Shown: piece after piece, positions 8,835-18,689 of the stretch
Layout of the letters: the number at the start of each line of letters is the position of its first letter
Numbering within the stretch: the stretch's first letter is position 1
Source: Micavibrio sp. UBA1850
GTDB lineage: Bacteria > Pseudomonadota > Alphaproteobacteria > Micavibrionales > Micavibrionaceae
Direction: 5' to 3'
NCBI GenBank assembly: GCA_002338525.1
Contig: DDIM01000006.1
Coordinates: 8,926-72,925 of the forward strand
Length of the DNA: 64,000 bases
Translations under genes and position numbers: made by a program
The notes under the pieces: generated by a model
The model's input: only the letters and a program-made list of their open reading frames with translations
What the model was told of the DNA's origin: nothing
Databases searched by the model: none

Positions 8835-10807
8835 AGCCATGCGATTTGGTGGCGGTCGAGTGTGACCGTCAATGTGTTGCCCTCTAAATTATACAACACA
8901 TCATTTCCTAGAATGTTTTCAATTTTGCATCCTTGCTTAACGGTGATGGTTCCGCTTACTGTGCGTTTATGACAGTTCGTTAATGTGAGTATTTTCTCAT
9001 CATTATGAGGGCTGGTGCGTAACACAGAATATATAGGGCGACGTTTTGCGTTGGCTTCGTAATGTACAACGCCCACTTCACATTTTGCATATGGACTAAA
9101 GGCAGAGTATTGACGACGCGTTTGGATAAGGTGTTTTTTACTATTGAATATCTTTGCGCGAAGGATTTCGTAATCCGTCACTGGATTTTCAAGTGCCTTG
9201 GCGAAATTCTCGGCGCTGACTAACCCTCTATTTTTGTTACGCCTATGTCCGGCGATATAGTATAGTTCATCTTCGTTCAAAAGTCCGGTAATCACGCCCA
9301 TATAATCAGCAGGCACACAATGGGGCGCTGAATATATGAAAGATTGGGACGCAAGAAAACGGTCGACAATTTTATTTGTTTCTTCTGCTGTCAGACGGTT
9401 CCCCATCAATGCAGCATGTTCTGGTGGTGACATGGTCGCCTGTAACCATGTGATGCATGCCTCATAAGGCACACGCTTTTGCTTGCCGTTAATCACTTTA
9501 CTTTTATAGTTGATGCCACCGCCACGACGCTCAATCTGGTGAAGCAACTCATCAAGCGCAGACGTACCGCGCTTAACATCTGGAACATCAGCCATCGGCA
9601 ATACACCAATCCCGTCATGAGAATTTGTGAACGCAAGACCAATGCATTCGGGATCTTTGTTACGCTCTTGAGCCCAATCCATAATAGCCGACGCATCATT
9701 TTGATAGATTGAATATAAAGAAAGCGGTGCAGACGGGAATTCATATACAAGATGACCTTCGTCATGATTTTCGCCGTAGTAGGTTTTAATCACATCTTTT
9801 GTTGCGTTAACCTCTGGCACAAGCGTAAGCGCTGGAGCCACATCAGTGAAATAAGCACGTATAGCCTTCAGAACATTGTGCGTTTCTTCAATCCCAAATG
9901 AGTGCGTAGAGGCCTCTCGAGGGGCAATACCAAACATCTTCACGAGATAACCAACAGCATCTAATCGTACCCAGCTGGCGCCCTGGCCTATGAAATCTTT
10001 CACAAGTGCTTCCATTAATGCGCAAAACACCTTTGGGTTTTTGATGTTAATGTCAGCTTGTGTTGCGCTAAACGTACACCAAACATGTTTCGTTTCGCCT
10101 TTACTGTTTTGATACGCAATAAGCGGGTTATGCTCACGTGGGCGGAAAATAAGGTTCCAATCCAAATCTTTGATCTGATCTTCAGGGATTGTAACAAAGA
10201 AATCTTCGTAGCCTTCCTCATCTTCCAAGAATTTCTTGAACCAGTCTCCCTCAACGGAGAGGTGGTTAAGTACAAAATCAAACATCAATTCGGCTTCAAT
10301 GCCGTCTAAATCTTCTGCTGTGCCGTAATAAGGATCCATTTTGAAGTCGAGCGCCTCAAAACCTCCATCGGCACGAGCCGCAGGCCCCTTTACGCCTTCA
10401 TGTATAATAGGGCTTTTGAAATGTGGTAAAATATGAAGGTGTGAATATAAATCTGAAAGATGAGAATTGTAAAAATTCTGCAAACGCTTTGCAGGGCTTT
10501 CATCTGTTTCGCTGCGAATATGGTCAATATAGGAAATACATAGCGTTGTTTTTTCGCTGAAACGATCATGTTTTGTATAGTTTTTGGGAGCATCCTTAAT
10601 AAATTGGGGCGGATTGTCACGAAGCCACTCGGCCAAATCTATGAGGTGATAACGGATCTCTTTCAGTTCACGCAACGTGTATAAACCGCGGTTTTTGCCT
10701 GCCCACTCGTTCTTTACAAGTAAATTGCCAATACGCTCTAGTGTGTCCTCAGTTAATGATGTGCCCTCAGGCGTTTTCACAGGTTTGGGAGACGATTGTA
10801 CACTCAT
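8819..10807 (-). CDS. GH13 subfamily 18 sugar phosphorylase, probably glucosylglycerate phosphorylase
   Basis: The 662-residue cytoplasmic enzyme of the sucrose-phosphorylase family has a TIM barrel with the nucleophile in RLDAVGYLVK, the acid/base in LVPEVN and the third carboxylate in TNSHDGIGVLP. The subfamily splits sucrose, sucrose 6'-phosphate, glucosylglycerol or glucosylglycerate with phosphate to yield glucose 1-phosphate. Glucosylglycerate is favoured because the divergent neighbour is a GT81 glucosyl-3-phosphoglycerate synthase and a glycerate kinase follows convergently. The residues that set acceptor specificity cannot be judged here. The protein is about 100 residues longer than E. 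coli YcjM, mostly at the N-terminus. Confidence 0.8.
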   Translation of the reverse strand: MSVQSSPKPVKTPEGTSLTEDTLERIGNLLVKNEWAGKNRGLYTLRELKEIRYHLIDLAEWLRDNPPQFIKDAPKNYTKHDRFSEKTTLCISYIDHIRSETDESPAKRLQNFYNSHLSDLYSHLHILPHFKSPIIHEGVKGPAARADGGFEALDFKMDPYYGTAEDLDGIEAELMFDFVLNHLSVEGDWFKKFLEDEEGYEDFFVTIPEDQIKDLDWNLIFRPREHNPLIAYQNSKGETKHVWCTFSATQADINIKNPKVFCALMEALVKDFIGQGASWVRLDAVGYLVKMFGIAPREASTHSFGIEETHNVLKAIRAYFTDVAPALTLVPEVNATKDVIKTYYGENHDEGHLVYEFPSAPLSLYSIYQNDASAIMDWAQERNKDPECIGLAFTNSHDGIGVLPMADVPDVKRGTSALDELLHQIERRGGGINYKSKVINGKQKRVPYEACITWLQATMSPPEHAALMGNRLTAEETNKIVDRFLASQSFIYSAPHCVPADYMGVITGLLNEDELYYIAGHRRNKNRGLVSAENFAKALENPVTDYEILRAKIFNSKKHLIQTRRQYSAFSPYAKCEVGVVHYEANAKRRPIYSVLRTSPHNDEKILTLTNCHKRTVSGTITVKQGCKIENILGNDVLYNLEGNTLTVTLDRHQIAWLKIVE

Positions 10808-10958
10808 ATTTATAACTCTTTGTCTTATTTGTATTTATAGCTTCACTGTGGCTATTTTTGTTTTTATAGTTTAGACAAAAGCATAGTGCTTACCGCCCAT
10901 CTATACCGTTAGGAAAAAGTTTTATCAGGTCTCCTAAAATTTAGAAAGCACTTTATGT

Positions 10959-10987
10959 TTGCACTTTACGTAATTATATTATATAAC
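10959..10987 (+). promoter_or_regulatory. Candidate sigma-70-type promoter for the GT81 gene
   Basis: The -35 element TTGCAC (10959-10964) and the -10 element TATAAC (10982-10987) are separated by 17 bases. The start codon lies 36 bases downstream, with AAGGG ahead of it. The rest of the 216-bp divergent spacer (10808-11023) is A+T-rich and must also hold the promoter of the phosphorylase gene, which I could not place. Confidence 0.45.
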
Positions 10988-11023
10988 ATGGCCACATTTT
11001 AAAAATGACAAGGGTTTAGCTGA

Positions 11024-12385
11024 ATGACAACACTGAAGCAGTCGCATAGACGTATTACTCAAGTTCCTATAATGGAAACAGCAACATTGGACATTGTAAA
11101 AAGCCATGTTGAAAACAGTGATAAAATGAAAGTCTTGGTTTTGCCAGCACTCTATCGAGAGTTTCAAAAATCTGATGGCGCGCAAAGTGCAATGGAGGGA
11201 ATTCTTCCTGTTTTAAAAAATGCAGACTACATCGATCATATTGTATTGGGCTTAGATGGGGCAAATAAAGATCAATACCAAGAAGTATTATCTTTAATGA
11301 AAAAAGCGGACCTCCCGCAAAAATTGCATGTGTTGTGGAATGATGGCCCAGAGATTGCCAATTGGCGTGAATCACTGGCGTCTCAAGATCATGACAATAG
11401 ACCTTTGGCCCCAAATAAAAAGGGGAAGGGGCGCAATGTTTGGGGATGTGCCGGATATGCTAAAGCCTTGATGGAGCAAGAAGGGGTTGCACCAGAAAAC
11501 ACGATTATCGCAATGCATGATACAGACATTGTCACTTATGATGAGTTTCTGGTTGCTCGATTGTTTCAGCCTATGAGTTTGGATCAGGACAATGAAACAA
11601 AATACGTGAAGGGGAACTACCCACGATATACGGACGAAAAGCTTAACGGGCGTGTAACACGTTTGTTTGGTCCACCTCTCATAGATGCGCTTGCGCGTTC
11701 AATTCAGGATAACCCTGAATACAACACGTCAGGTACAAGAGAGCTCGTGCATTTCTTTCGATCATTCCAATACATGTTTTCTGGCGAAATGGCATTTTCG
11801 GGAGATATGCTAAACGACATTGAATTGCCAAATGATTATTCAATGGAAATTAGAATTTTGGAGCAGGTTTACTCAGCCACAAATGATACGATGCCTAATG
11901 CCATTATGGATGTACAACTAGCAAACCGTTATGACCATCACCATCAGGGGATGGACGGCTTGGAAGAGATGACAACGCAAATTGCCGCAGCCTTATTTGA
12001 TATAGTTAACAAAAAGGTGGAATTAACGGCGTTTGACGTAAATACGATTGCAAATAAATACGCAAATCGCGGAGAGCTTTTAGCCAAAAAATTTGGCCGT
12101 GTTGCCGAAATGAATGGGCTAAGCTCAAACGTCGATAAAGAGGAAAAGTCAGTAGTGACGTTTTCCAAAACATTATTAAAAGCGTTAGAGCGTGTTGAAG
12201 CAGGTCTAGAAAAGCCAAGCCATAGCTGGAGCATGATTTCACATGTTGCCCCTGACGCGACAACGAATTTGTATAAAGCGGTACTGAGAAGCGGAGGTAT
12301 CTTGGAAAAAGATATCGCGACCGTGCATGGCGCAAACGACAATACTGCAAACGCGCCGGGATTTATCTCAAAGTTAACGAGATAA
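11024..12385 (+). CDS. gpgS: GT81-like glucosyl-3-phosphoglycerate synthase
   Basis: The 453-residue protein resembles GpgS, which joins glucose from an NDP-glucose donor to 3-phosphoglycerate. The GT-A fold is suggested by an early DHIVLGLDGA strand, a metal-binding AMHDTDIVTY motif (about residue 166) and a GNYPRYTDEKLNGRVTRLF segment diagnostic of GT81. A conserved YDHHHQ histidine cluster lies near residue 305. The product, once dephosphorylated, is glucosylglycerate, a compatible solute and capsule or glycolipid precursor. No dedicated GpgP phosphatase is adjacent. The substrate assignment is family-based; a mannosyl enzyme of similar fold is a less likely alternative. Confidence 0.75.
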   Translation: MTTLKQSHRRITQVPIMETATLDIVKSHVENSDKMKVLVLPALYREFQKSDGAQSAMEGILPVLKNADYIDHIVLGLDGANKDQYQEVLSLMKKADLPQKLHVLWNDGPEIANWRESLASQDHDNRPLAPNKKGKGRNVWGCAGYAKALMEQEGVAPENTIIAMHDTDIVTYDEFLVARLFQPMSLDQDNETKYVKGNYPRYTDEKLNGRVTRLFGPPLIDALARSIQDNPEYNTSGTRELVHFFRSFQYMFSGEMAFSGDMLNDIELPNDYSMEIRILEQVYSATNDTMPNAIMDVQLANRYDHHHQGMDGLEEMTTQIAAALFDIVNKKVELTAFDVNTIANKYANRGELLAKKFGRVAEMNGLSSNVDKEEKSVVTFSKTLLKALERVEAGLEKPSHSWSMISHVAPDATTNLYKAVLRSGGILEKDIATVHGANDNTANAPGFISKLTR

Positions 12386-12395
12386 CTAAAACCAT

Positions 12396-12434
12396 GAAAA
12401 ACCGTGAGGGTCAGACGATTTTAATTTGACCCTC
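12396..12434 (-). terminator. Possible terminator of rnd
   Basis: On the minus strand GAGGGTCA (12434-12427) pairs with TGACCCTC (12413-12406) over a 13-base loop. A TTTTT run begins 4 bases after the stem. The hairpin straddles the rnd stop codon. Confidence 0.4.
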
Positions 12435-13562
12435 AACAAGGCGAAGTCCAGTATCTCCCGCAATCAATGCAATGGCTGCGTCCCCAAAAACCTTCTTACG
12501 CCATCCAGTTAGCGCTGGAACGTCGGCTTGTGCGCCGTGGCGTGCCATGGCTTCTAAATCTTCAGAAGAGGCAAGCAGGCGAGGGGCAACATCGTTTTCT
12601 GCGGCTAAGATCTTCAACACCATTTTAAGCATCTCATAGGCCCCTTGATATTGTTTTGGAAGAGGCTTTTTCTTTTTAATCTCAGGGCACTCTTCAATAG
12701 GGATTTGATGCGCTGTTTTAACAGCATTTAGCAAAGCATGCCCTAAATCCTTACTTTCGCACCCTTTTGGGAAATTTCTAATACGAGTTAGATCTTGCGG
12801 CTTTTTAGGTGGATTGTATGATAAATCAATAATCGTTTCATCGCGCAAAATGCGTGTGCGCGGTACATCTTTTTGCTGCGCCTTTGCCTCGCGCCACGCT
12901 GCCACTTCCTTAAGAACAGCCATTTGACGAGGTTTTGGAGATTTTATTTTCAAACGCTGCCATGCCTCGTCGGGTTTGACTTCGTAAAGGGCGGGGTTAA
13001 GTAACGCCTCAGTTTCTTCTAAAACCCACGTTTTCCGACCTCGTTTTTCCAAAAGTTCGACAAGCTTTTCGTAGGCATCAACCAGATACACAACATCGTT
13101 CATCGCATATTTTTTTTGCTTGTCGCTTAAGGGGCGCTTAGACCAATCCGTAAATTGCTGTCCTTTATCAACCTCCAGATCGGTCGTTTGCGTGACCAAG
13201 GGATCAAAACCAATTTGATCACCAAACCCACATACCATAGCAGCAATTTGTGTATCAAATAGCGGTTTAGGCAGTGATTTAAACATCGTGTAGAAAATCT
13301 CCAAATCTTGACGTGGAGCATGAAAAACTTTGATGATGTTTGGGTCGTTAAATAGCTCGAGAAGAGGTGTTAAATCCATATCAGGGGCTTCGATAACATC
13401 AATGAGCGCGCCATTTTTATCGGGCCCAGAGACCTGAACGAGGCATAGTTTGGCATAATATGTGCGTTCACGAAGGAACTCTGTGTCGACAGTGATATAT
13501 GGTTGATCCACAAGTTGGGCGCAAAAATCGGCTAAATCTGTGTTGTTTGTGATAATTTTCAT
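12411..13562 (-). CDS. rnd: Ribonuclease D
   Basis: This 383-residue 3'-5' exoribonuclease acts in tRNA 3'-end maturation. The DEDDy exonuclease domain has TVDTEFLRE (about residues 24-32, first Asp/Glu pair), a middle [12 protein letters not shown] motif and [13 protein letters not shown] with the last Tyr/Asp. One HRDC domain is visible near residues 210-290, and a second weaker one may lie toward the C-terminus. It is divergent from aspS, with 85 bases between start codons. Confidence 0.92.
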   Translation of the reverse strand: MKIITNNTDLADFCAQLVDQPYITVDTEFLRERTYYAKLCLVQVSGPDKNGALIDVIEAPDMDLTPLLELFNDPNIIKVFHAPRQDLEIFYTMFKSLPKPLFDTQIAAMVCGFGDQIGFDPLVTQTTDLEVDKGQQFTDWSKRPLSDKQKKYAMNDVVYLVDAYEKLVELLEKRGRKTWVLEETEALLNPALYEVKPDEAWQRLKIKSPKPRQMAVLKEVAAWREAKAQQKDVPRTRILRDETIIDLSYNPPKKPQDLTRIRNFPKGCESKDLGHALLNAVKTAHQIPIEECPEIKKKKPLPKQYQGAYEMLKMVLKILAAENDVAPRLLASSEDLEAMARHGAQADVPALTGWRKKVFGDAAIALIAGDTGLRLVEGQIKIV

Positions 13563-13647
13563 GAATTTACACTTTGTTTTTTATTTTGGTAACGGTATAA
13601 CACTTGGGTTAATAGAACAATATAAACAATTACTGAAAGACCAAATC

Positions 13648-15465
13648 ATGCACGCATATCGTACGCACCATTGTGGAGAATTGAGACAAGCAAACGTCGG
13701 AGACACTGTAAAATTGTCTGGATGGATCAATCGTAAGCGTGACCATGGGGGCGTGTTGTTTATCGATTTACGCGACACATATGGCGTAACACAATGTGTT
13801 GTGGATGAAGGATCACCTCTATTGTCAACGGTTGAGGCATGGAGAAACGAGTCAGTAATTACAATTGTTGGTCAAGTGCGCGAGCGCCCGGGTGAGACCG
13901 CCAACGACAAATTGCCAACAGGTGCCATCGAAGTATATATCGATGAGGCAACGCTTCAATCAGCTGCAGACGTAATTCCGTTTCAAGTCGCAGAAGATGA
14001 CGGAACAGGCGAAGATTTGCGTCTTAGATATCGTTACCTTGATTTGCGCCGCGAGCAAATGCAAAAGAAAATTCGCCTCAGAAACAATGTGACATCGTCA
14101 TTGCGCCGTCGCATGATCGAGCAAAACTTTCAAGAGTTCCAAACACCAATTCTGACAGCCTCTAGCCCAGAAGGTGCGCGTGACTATCTTGTGCCATCTC
14201 GTTTGCACCCAGGCAAATTCTACGCGCTCCCACAGGCGCCACAGCAGTTCAAGCAATTGTTGATGATGTCAGGGTTTGATCGCTATTTCCAAATAGCACC
14301 ATGTTTCCGTGATGAAGATGGCCGTGCAGACCGTTTGGCAGAGTTTTACCAACTCGACGTTGAAATGTCATTTGTCACCCAAGAAGAAGTTTTTGAAACA
14401 ATGGAGCCTGTGATTAAAGGCATGTTCGAAGAGTTTTCAGACTTCACAGGCACAAAACGTGACATTCAATGGATGCCGCATATCCGCTACGAAGATGCGA
14501 TGATGAAATATGGCTCAGACAAGCCTGACCTTCGTAACCCACTAGAAATCGTAGATGTAAGTGACGTATTTGCGCGCGATGACGTTGAATTCAAAGCCTT
14601 CAAAGGTGTGCTTGCAAATGGCGGCGTTGTGCGTGCTATTCGTGCGCCACAAGTGGCCGACCAGCCTCGCTCATTCTTCGACAAGCTTAACAGCTGGGCG
14701 CAATCACAAGGCGCACCAGGATTGGGCTACATTGCCTTTGCCGATGGCGAGGGCAAAGGGCCAATAGCTAAATTTGTCCCTGAGGCCGCACAAGCTCAGC
14801 TTAAAGAGATTGCAGGATTAGAAGACAGCGACGCTATTTTCTTCATCTGTGATCAAAAAGCGAAAGCCGAGAAAATGGCAGGGGCTGCACGTGATGCAAT
14901 TTGTGATGCGCTTCCAGAAGATCATACATATGCACGTGAGAAAAATGTTTATAAATTCTGCTGGATCATTGATTTCCCAATGTATGAAGCAGACGAAGCC
15001 ACTGGTAAAGTTGATTTCTCTCATAACCCATTCTCAATGCCACAAGGCGGTATGGATGATTTGGAAAACAAAGACCCGCTAGACATTTATGCATACCAGT
15101 ATGACTGTGTTTGTAACGGCTTTGAACTCTGTTCAGGCGCGATTAGAAATCACAGCCCTGAAATTATGGCAAAAGCATTTAGCCTTGCTGGTTATGGCCA
15201 AGAAACACTTGAAAAAGAGTTTGGCGGGATGCTTAACGCCATGCGTTACGGCGCACCACCACACGGCGGTTGTGCATTTGGTCTAGACCGTATGGTTATG
15301 TTACTTGCCGATGAGCCAAACTTGCGTGAAGTTTATGCGTTTGTGATGAACGGTCAATATGAAGACCAGCTTATGAGCGCGCCAAGTGACATCACGCCAG
15401 AACAGCTTAAGGATCTACACATTAAGCTTAATCTTCCTAAAGAGATTAAGACTGAGGCGGCGTAA
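13648..15465 (+). CDS. aspS: Aspartyl-tRNA synthetase (probably non-discriminating Asp/Asn)
   Basis: Charges tRNA-Asp in the cytoplasm. The start at 13648 gives a normal N-terminus ([13 protein letters not shown]); the frame stays open further upstream but without similarity. The product has 605 residues with an OB-fold anticodon-binding domain ([12 protein letters not shown]), class II motif 2 ([10 protein letters not shown]), a bacterial-type GAD insertion (about 290-420) and motif 3 (GLDRMVMLL). Most alphaproteobacterial AspRS enzymes also charge tRNA-Asn, but that cannot be read directly from the sequence. A strong terminator follows. Confidence 0.95.
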   Translation: MHAYRTHHCGELRQANVGDTVKLSGWINRKRDHGGVLFIDLRDTYGVTQCVVDEGSPLLSTVEAWRNESVITIVGQVRERPGETANDKLPTGAIEVYIDEATLQSAADVIPFQVAEDDGTGEDLRLRYRYLDLRREQMQKKIRLRNNVTSSLRRRMIEQNFQEFQTPILTASSPEGARDYLVPSRLHPGKFYALPQAPQQFKQLLMMSGFDRYFQIAPCFRDEDGRADRLAEFYQLDVEMSFVTQEEVFETMEPVIKGMFEEFSDFTGTKRDIQWMPHIRYEDAMMKYGSDKPDLRNPLEIVDVSDVFARDDVEFKAFKGVLANGGVVRAIRAPQVADQPRSFFDKLNSWAQSQGAPGLGYIAFADGEGKGPIAKFVPEAAQAQLKEIAGLEDSDAIFFICDQKAKAEKMAGAARDAICDALPEDHTYAREKNVYKFCWIIDFPMYEADEATGKVDFSHNPFSMPQGGMDDLENKDPLDIYAYQYDCVCNGFELCSGAIRNHSPEIMAKAFSLAGYGQETLEKEFGGMLNAMRYGAPPHGGCAFGLDRMVMLLADEPNLREVYAFVMNGQYEDQLMSAPSDITPEQLKDLHIKLNLPKEIKTEAA

Positions 15466-15490
15466 GCCAGCAAACTTAAAGTGATAAATA

Positions 15491-15523
15491 TAAAAAGAGC
15501 GGCTTTGGCGGCTCTTTTTTTTT
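15491..15523 (+). terminator. Rho-independent terminator of aspS
   Basis: AAAGAGC pairs with GCTCTTT around a 10-base loop and is followed by a run of T. It lies 26 bases after the aspS stop. Confidence 0.8.
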
Positions 15524-15555
15524 GTGCAAAACGGTGGGTAGGTTGGCAAGCTTAT

Positions 15556-15585
15556 TTGACAAAAGAATGTAAAATGTGGCCTAAT
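15556..15585 (+). promoter_or_regulatory. Candidate promoter of the hypothetical gene at 15616
   Basis: A perfect TTGACA (15556-15561) is followed after 18 bases by CCTAAT (15580-15585). It sits between the aspS terminator and the next start codon, so the following gene probably has its own transcript. Confidence 0.4.
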
Positions 15586-15615
15586 GTTTTCATAATAAAT
15601 GAAAGGTGTAAAAGC

Positions 15616-16035
15616 ATGAGTAATTTACAAACAGCGTTCTGCTTAGTTGTGAAAAATGATCCAAGCCAAGGCGTGCAGATTGCAGTAACAAAAGGGGAAC
15701 TTGCAGATAAGCAATTTACAGGTTTGCCATGTGTAACGGGTAACCCACAAAATACACAATTTCTAAAACCTATAAAATCAATATTAGATCAGTTTGATGT
15801 TACATCGCAGCGTGTCATTCATATACCCGAACTGATGGGTGCCAAGCATAAATCAATGGGTGTCGTGGCAGAGGTGGCAATGGATACGACAGTAGATAAA
15901 CCATTTGAGTTTATTCCCCTTACGGGCGCGTATACCCAGCTGTCAAATCCTCAAATGCAAAATGCGGTTGTGCAGCTTTGTAGTATATATAAGCAACCAC
16001 TGGTCAACCCTACGCGAAACGCATTGCCTGCCTAA
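15616..16035 (+). CDS. Hypothetical protein, 139 residues
   Basis: I do not recognise this protein. The start at 15616 has an AAAGG element about 9 bases upstream and a promoter-like sequence before it, while the upstream frame extension overlaps the aspS terminator and is rejected. The product is soluble, with no signal peptide or membrane segment. It has alternating beta-like segments (TAFCLVVKND, QGVQIAVTKG) and two Cys residues about 45 apart. Monocistronic, convergent with sodN. Confidence 0.7.
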   Translation: MSNLQTAFCLVVKNDPSQGVQIAVTKGELADKQFTGLPCVTGNPQNTQFLKPIKSILDQFDVTSQRVIHIPELMGAKHKSMGVVAEVAMDTTVDKPFEFIPLTGAYTQLSNPQMQNAVVQLCSIYKQPLVNPTRNALPA

Positions 16036-16058
16036 ATGGTTATAAAGAAAAGGTATTT

Positions 16059-16520
16059 CTATTCTTTGTCTTTGGGTTTGTCTTTAGGGGCATCTTTGTG
16101 CTCGTGTGGAGCGTAGTAAAGCTTTTCATAGCTATCAACGAGCATACGCAATGACTCGACATATTTTAAGTCTGTCGTTTGTTTCGCCTTCATAGCATCA
16201 ATTGTAATTTGATGAATACGCATCAATTGTGGAAGGTAATTCGTCACATCTGGTTTCAAGCGCTGCGCAAGAAAATACTGCGCCATAATGTCTTGAATCT
16301 TTTGGGCGTGCTCTTCTTTATTCACTGTCCATCTCGTCACATCATGCATGTTATCAGTGGCACTTATTTCTTGCATCGACTTTTCAATAGTCGTGATGTG
16401 TTGTTCCAGCTGCGTAAAAACCATGGAATCGTCATATATACCGCATGGAATTTGACAGTGGGCATGCGCCATAGATAAAGGCGTTAGAAGGGCAAATAAA
16501 GTCGCGATATATTTTAACAT
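16059..16520 (-). CDS. sodN: Nickel superoxide dismutase with a cleavable signal peptide
   Basis: The 153-residue precursor begins with a classical signal peptide ending AHA. The next residues are HCQIPCGIYDD, the Ni-hook of Ni-SOD in which His1, Cys2 and Cys6 bind nickel. Cleavage after Ala20 would expose His21 as the mature N-terminus, as the enzyme needs. A later RWTVNKEEHAQK segment matches the family's conserved helix. In well-studied Ni-SODs the hook is exposed by the peptidase SodX in the cytoplasm; here signal peptidase would do it, implying a periplasmic enzyme. The C-terminus is Lys/Asp/Pro-rich. The gene starts 3 bases after the sdhA stop, in the place where sdhB usually lies. Confidence 0.88.
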   Translation of the reverse strand: MLKYIATLFALLTPLSMAHAHCQIPCGIYDDSMVFTQLEQHITTIEKSMQEISATDNMHDVTRWTVNKEEHAQKIQDIMAQYFLAQRLKPDVTNYLPQLMRIHQITIDAMKAKQTTDLKYVESLRMLVDSYEKLYYAPHEHKDAPKDKPKDKE

Positions 16521-16523
16521 AGT

Positions 16524-18314
16524 TTAGTACACTCTCTTTTTAGGGGGAACGGCTTCAACTTCGTCAGTTAAAGTTGTCAGGATCACAGGGCGATAGCCAA
16601 TGTTGGTTTTTCCTGCGTCATCGACATTGATCAATGTGTGCTTCATCCACTCATCATCATTACGATCTGGAAAGTCCTCATGGGCATGTGCGCCGCGGCT
16701 TTCGTGGCGATTTTCTGCGCTATGCATTGTGGCAACGGCTTGACCCAATAAATTATCAAGCTCTAACGTTTCCATGAGGTCTGTATTGAACACCATTGAG
16801 CGGTCTTCCACACCAAGATCGGCTTTGCCGGCAAAACATTTATCGATTTGCACGCAGCCTTCTTTGAGTGTTTCTGATGTACGGAACACAGCGGCGTGAT
16901 CTTGCATAACCTTTTGCATGCTCATACGAAGCTCGGACGTGCGTGTTGCGCCTTTTGCGTGTCTGAAGTGGTCTAAACGCTCAAGCGCGCGTGTGCCATC
17001 ATCATTGCCCAAAGGCTTGTGTTTTTGACCTGGTTTTACAGTCTCTGACGCCTGCTGAGCCGCCGCACGCCCAAAGACCACCAAATCAAGAAGGGAATTT
17101 GATCCCAAACGGTTTGCCCCATGTACTGACACACAGGCAGCCTCACCAATTGCCATTAAGCCAGGAACAATGCGGTTAGGGTCTTTGGCTGTTGGGTTTA
17201 AAACCTCAGCCTTATAATTAGTTGGAATACCCCCCATGTTGTAATGCACAGTAGGCAGTACAGGAATAGGGTCTTTGGTCACGTCAATACCAGAAAATAC
17301 GCGCGCTGTCTCAGCAATACCCGGTAGGCGTGAATGAATGATATCATCGTCGAGATGTTCTAAATGCAAATGAATATGGTCGGCATTTTCACCAACGCCG
17401 CGACCTTCACGAATTTCAATGGTCATCGAGCGTGATACAACATCACGTGAGGCGAGGTCTTTTGCACTTGGTGCGTAACGCTCCATAAAGCGTTCACCCT
17501 CAGAGTTAGTCAAATATCCACCTTCACCACGCACACCTTCTGTGATCAGACACCCTGCACCATAAACACCAGTGGGGTGAAATTGAACAAACTCCATATC
17601 TTGCAGCGGGATACCTGCGCGTAAAACCATCGCATTTCCGTCCCCTGTACATGTATGTGCAGATGTGCATGAAAAATATGCGCGGCCATAGCCACCAGTC
17701 GCAAGGACTGTTTGGTGGGCACGGAAGCGGTGAATTTTACCGTCATCTAGATTCCATGCCATCACCCCAACACATTCGCCTTCATCACTCATGATGAGGT
17801 CTAGGACGAAATATTCAATAAAGAACTCGGCGTTATATTTAAGCGCTTGCTGGTAAAGTGTGTGTAAAATTGCATGTCCTGTACGGTCTGCTGCGGCACA
17901 AGTACGTTGCGCAGTACCTTTACCGTAATGCGTCGTCATGCCGCCAAAGGCACGCTGGTAGATTTTACCCTCTTCTGTTCGGCTGAATGGAACACCTTGA
18001 TGTTCCAACTCAATGATGGCCGCAGGGGCTTCCTTACACATATATTCAATTGCGTCCTGATCGCCAAGCCAGTCAGACCCTTTGATCGTGTCATACATAT
18101 GAAAACGCCAATCATCTTCACCCATGTTACCAAGCGCAGCAGATATTCCGCCTTGCGCAGCAACTGTGTGCGAGCGTGTAGGGAAAACCTTGGAAATACA
18201 TGCGGTCTTTAATCCCTTTTCAGACATTCCCATCGTCGCGCGAAGGCCTGATCCGCCACCGCCGACAACAACAACGTCATATTCATGATCAACAATTTCG
18301 TAAGATGAGAGCAT
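16524..18314 (-). CDS. sdhA: Succinate dehydrogenase flavoprotein subunit
   Basis: The 596-residue catalytic subunit of complex II oxidises succinate to fumarate on the inner face of the membrane. Visible are the GGGGSGLRA dinucleotide fold (residues 18-26), SHTVAAQGG with the flavin-linked His, the [20 protein letters not shown] region and [18 protein letters not shown]. The gene follows sdhD after 12 bases and sdhC before that. No iron-sulfur subunit gene (sdhB) follows; sodN does. Confidence 0.97.
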   Translation of the reverse strand: MLSSYEIVDHEYDVVVVGGGGSGLRATMGMSEKGLKTACISKVFPTRSHTVAAQGGISAALGNMGEDDWRFHMYDTIKGSDWLGDQDAIEYMCKEAPAAIIELEHQGVPFSRTEEGKIYQRAFGGMTTHYGKGTAQRTCAAADRTGHAILHTLYQQALKYNAEFFIEYFVLDLIMSDEGECVGVMAWNLDDGKIHRFRAHQTVLATGGYGRAYFSCTSAHTCTGDGNAMVLRAGIPLQDMEFVQFHPTGVYGAGCLITEGVRGEGGYLTNSEGERFMERYAPSAKDLASRDVVSRSMTIEIREGRGVGENADHIHLHLEHLDDDIIHSRLPGIAETARVFSGIDVTKDPIPVLPTVHYNMGGIPTNYKAEVLNPTAKDPNRIVPGLMAIGEAACVSVHGANRLGSNSLLDLVVFGRAAAQQASETVKPGQKHKPLGNDDGTRALERLDHFRHAKGATRTSELRMSMQKVMQDHAAVFRTSETLKEGCVQIDKCFAGKADLGVEDRSMVFNTDLMETLELDNLLGQAVATMHSAENRHESRGAHAHEDFPDRNDDEWMKHTLINVDDAGKTNIGYRPVILTTLTDEVEAVPPKKRVY

Positions 18315-18326
18315 AATAATTCCTAA

Positions 18327-18677
18327 TTAAACTGAATAAATTTGGTAAATGGCATAAAGACTAACGACACAAATTAACAAAAAGAAAATCTTTTGCAAAA
18401 TGAGCTTGGCTTTCAGCATCACACTACAATGAATATAGTCTTCTGCGATGACTTGGCTACCTAAAGACGCGTGAAGGCAGCTCACAATCATGAAAAAGCT
18501 GATAATGATTGCATTGATAGGCGACGATAACCATGCGACAATTTCTTGATAAGGCGCGCCGCTCAACGTAATAATTGAATACATAAGCCATAAAACGGGG
18601 GGGATCATAGCAACAGCTGTAAGGCGTTGCGCAAGCCAGTGTCCAGATCCATGTGGTTTTGTTGTATTTTCACTCAT
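18327..18677 (-). CDS. sdhD: Succinate dehydrogenase membrane anchor subunit
   Basis: A 116-residue protein with three transmembrane helices. The GSGHWLAQRLTAVAMIPP segment (residues 11-28) has the conserved Arg, and the heme-binding CLHASLGSQVIAEDYIH segment (about 63-79) has its His. It anchors the flavoprotein/iron-sulfur pair and forms part of the quinone site. It lies 12 bases after sdhC. Confidence 0.9.
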   Translation of the reverse strand: MSENTTKPHGSGHWLAQRLTAVAMIPPVLWLMYSIITLSGAPYQEIVAWLSSPINAIIISFFMIVSCLHASLGSQVIAEDYIHCSVMLKAKLILQKIFFLLICVVSLYAIYQIYSV

Positions 18678-18689
18678 AAAAAAGCTCCC

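Noticed and set aside
13540..13647. Longer aspS start at 13540
   Set aside because: The extension has no similarity to AspRS N-termini and overlaps the start of the divergent rnd gene.
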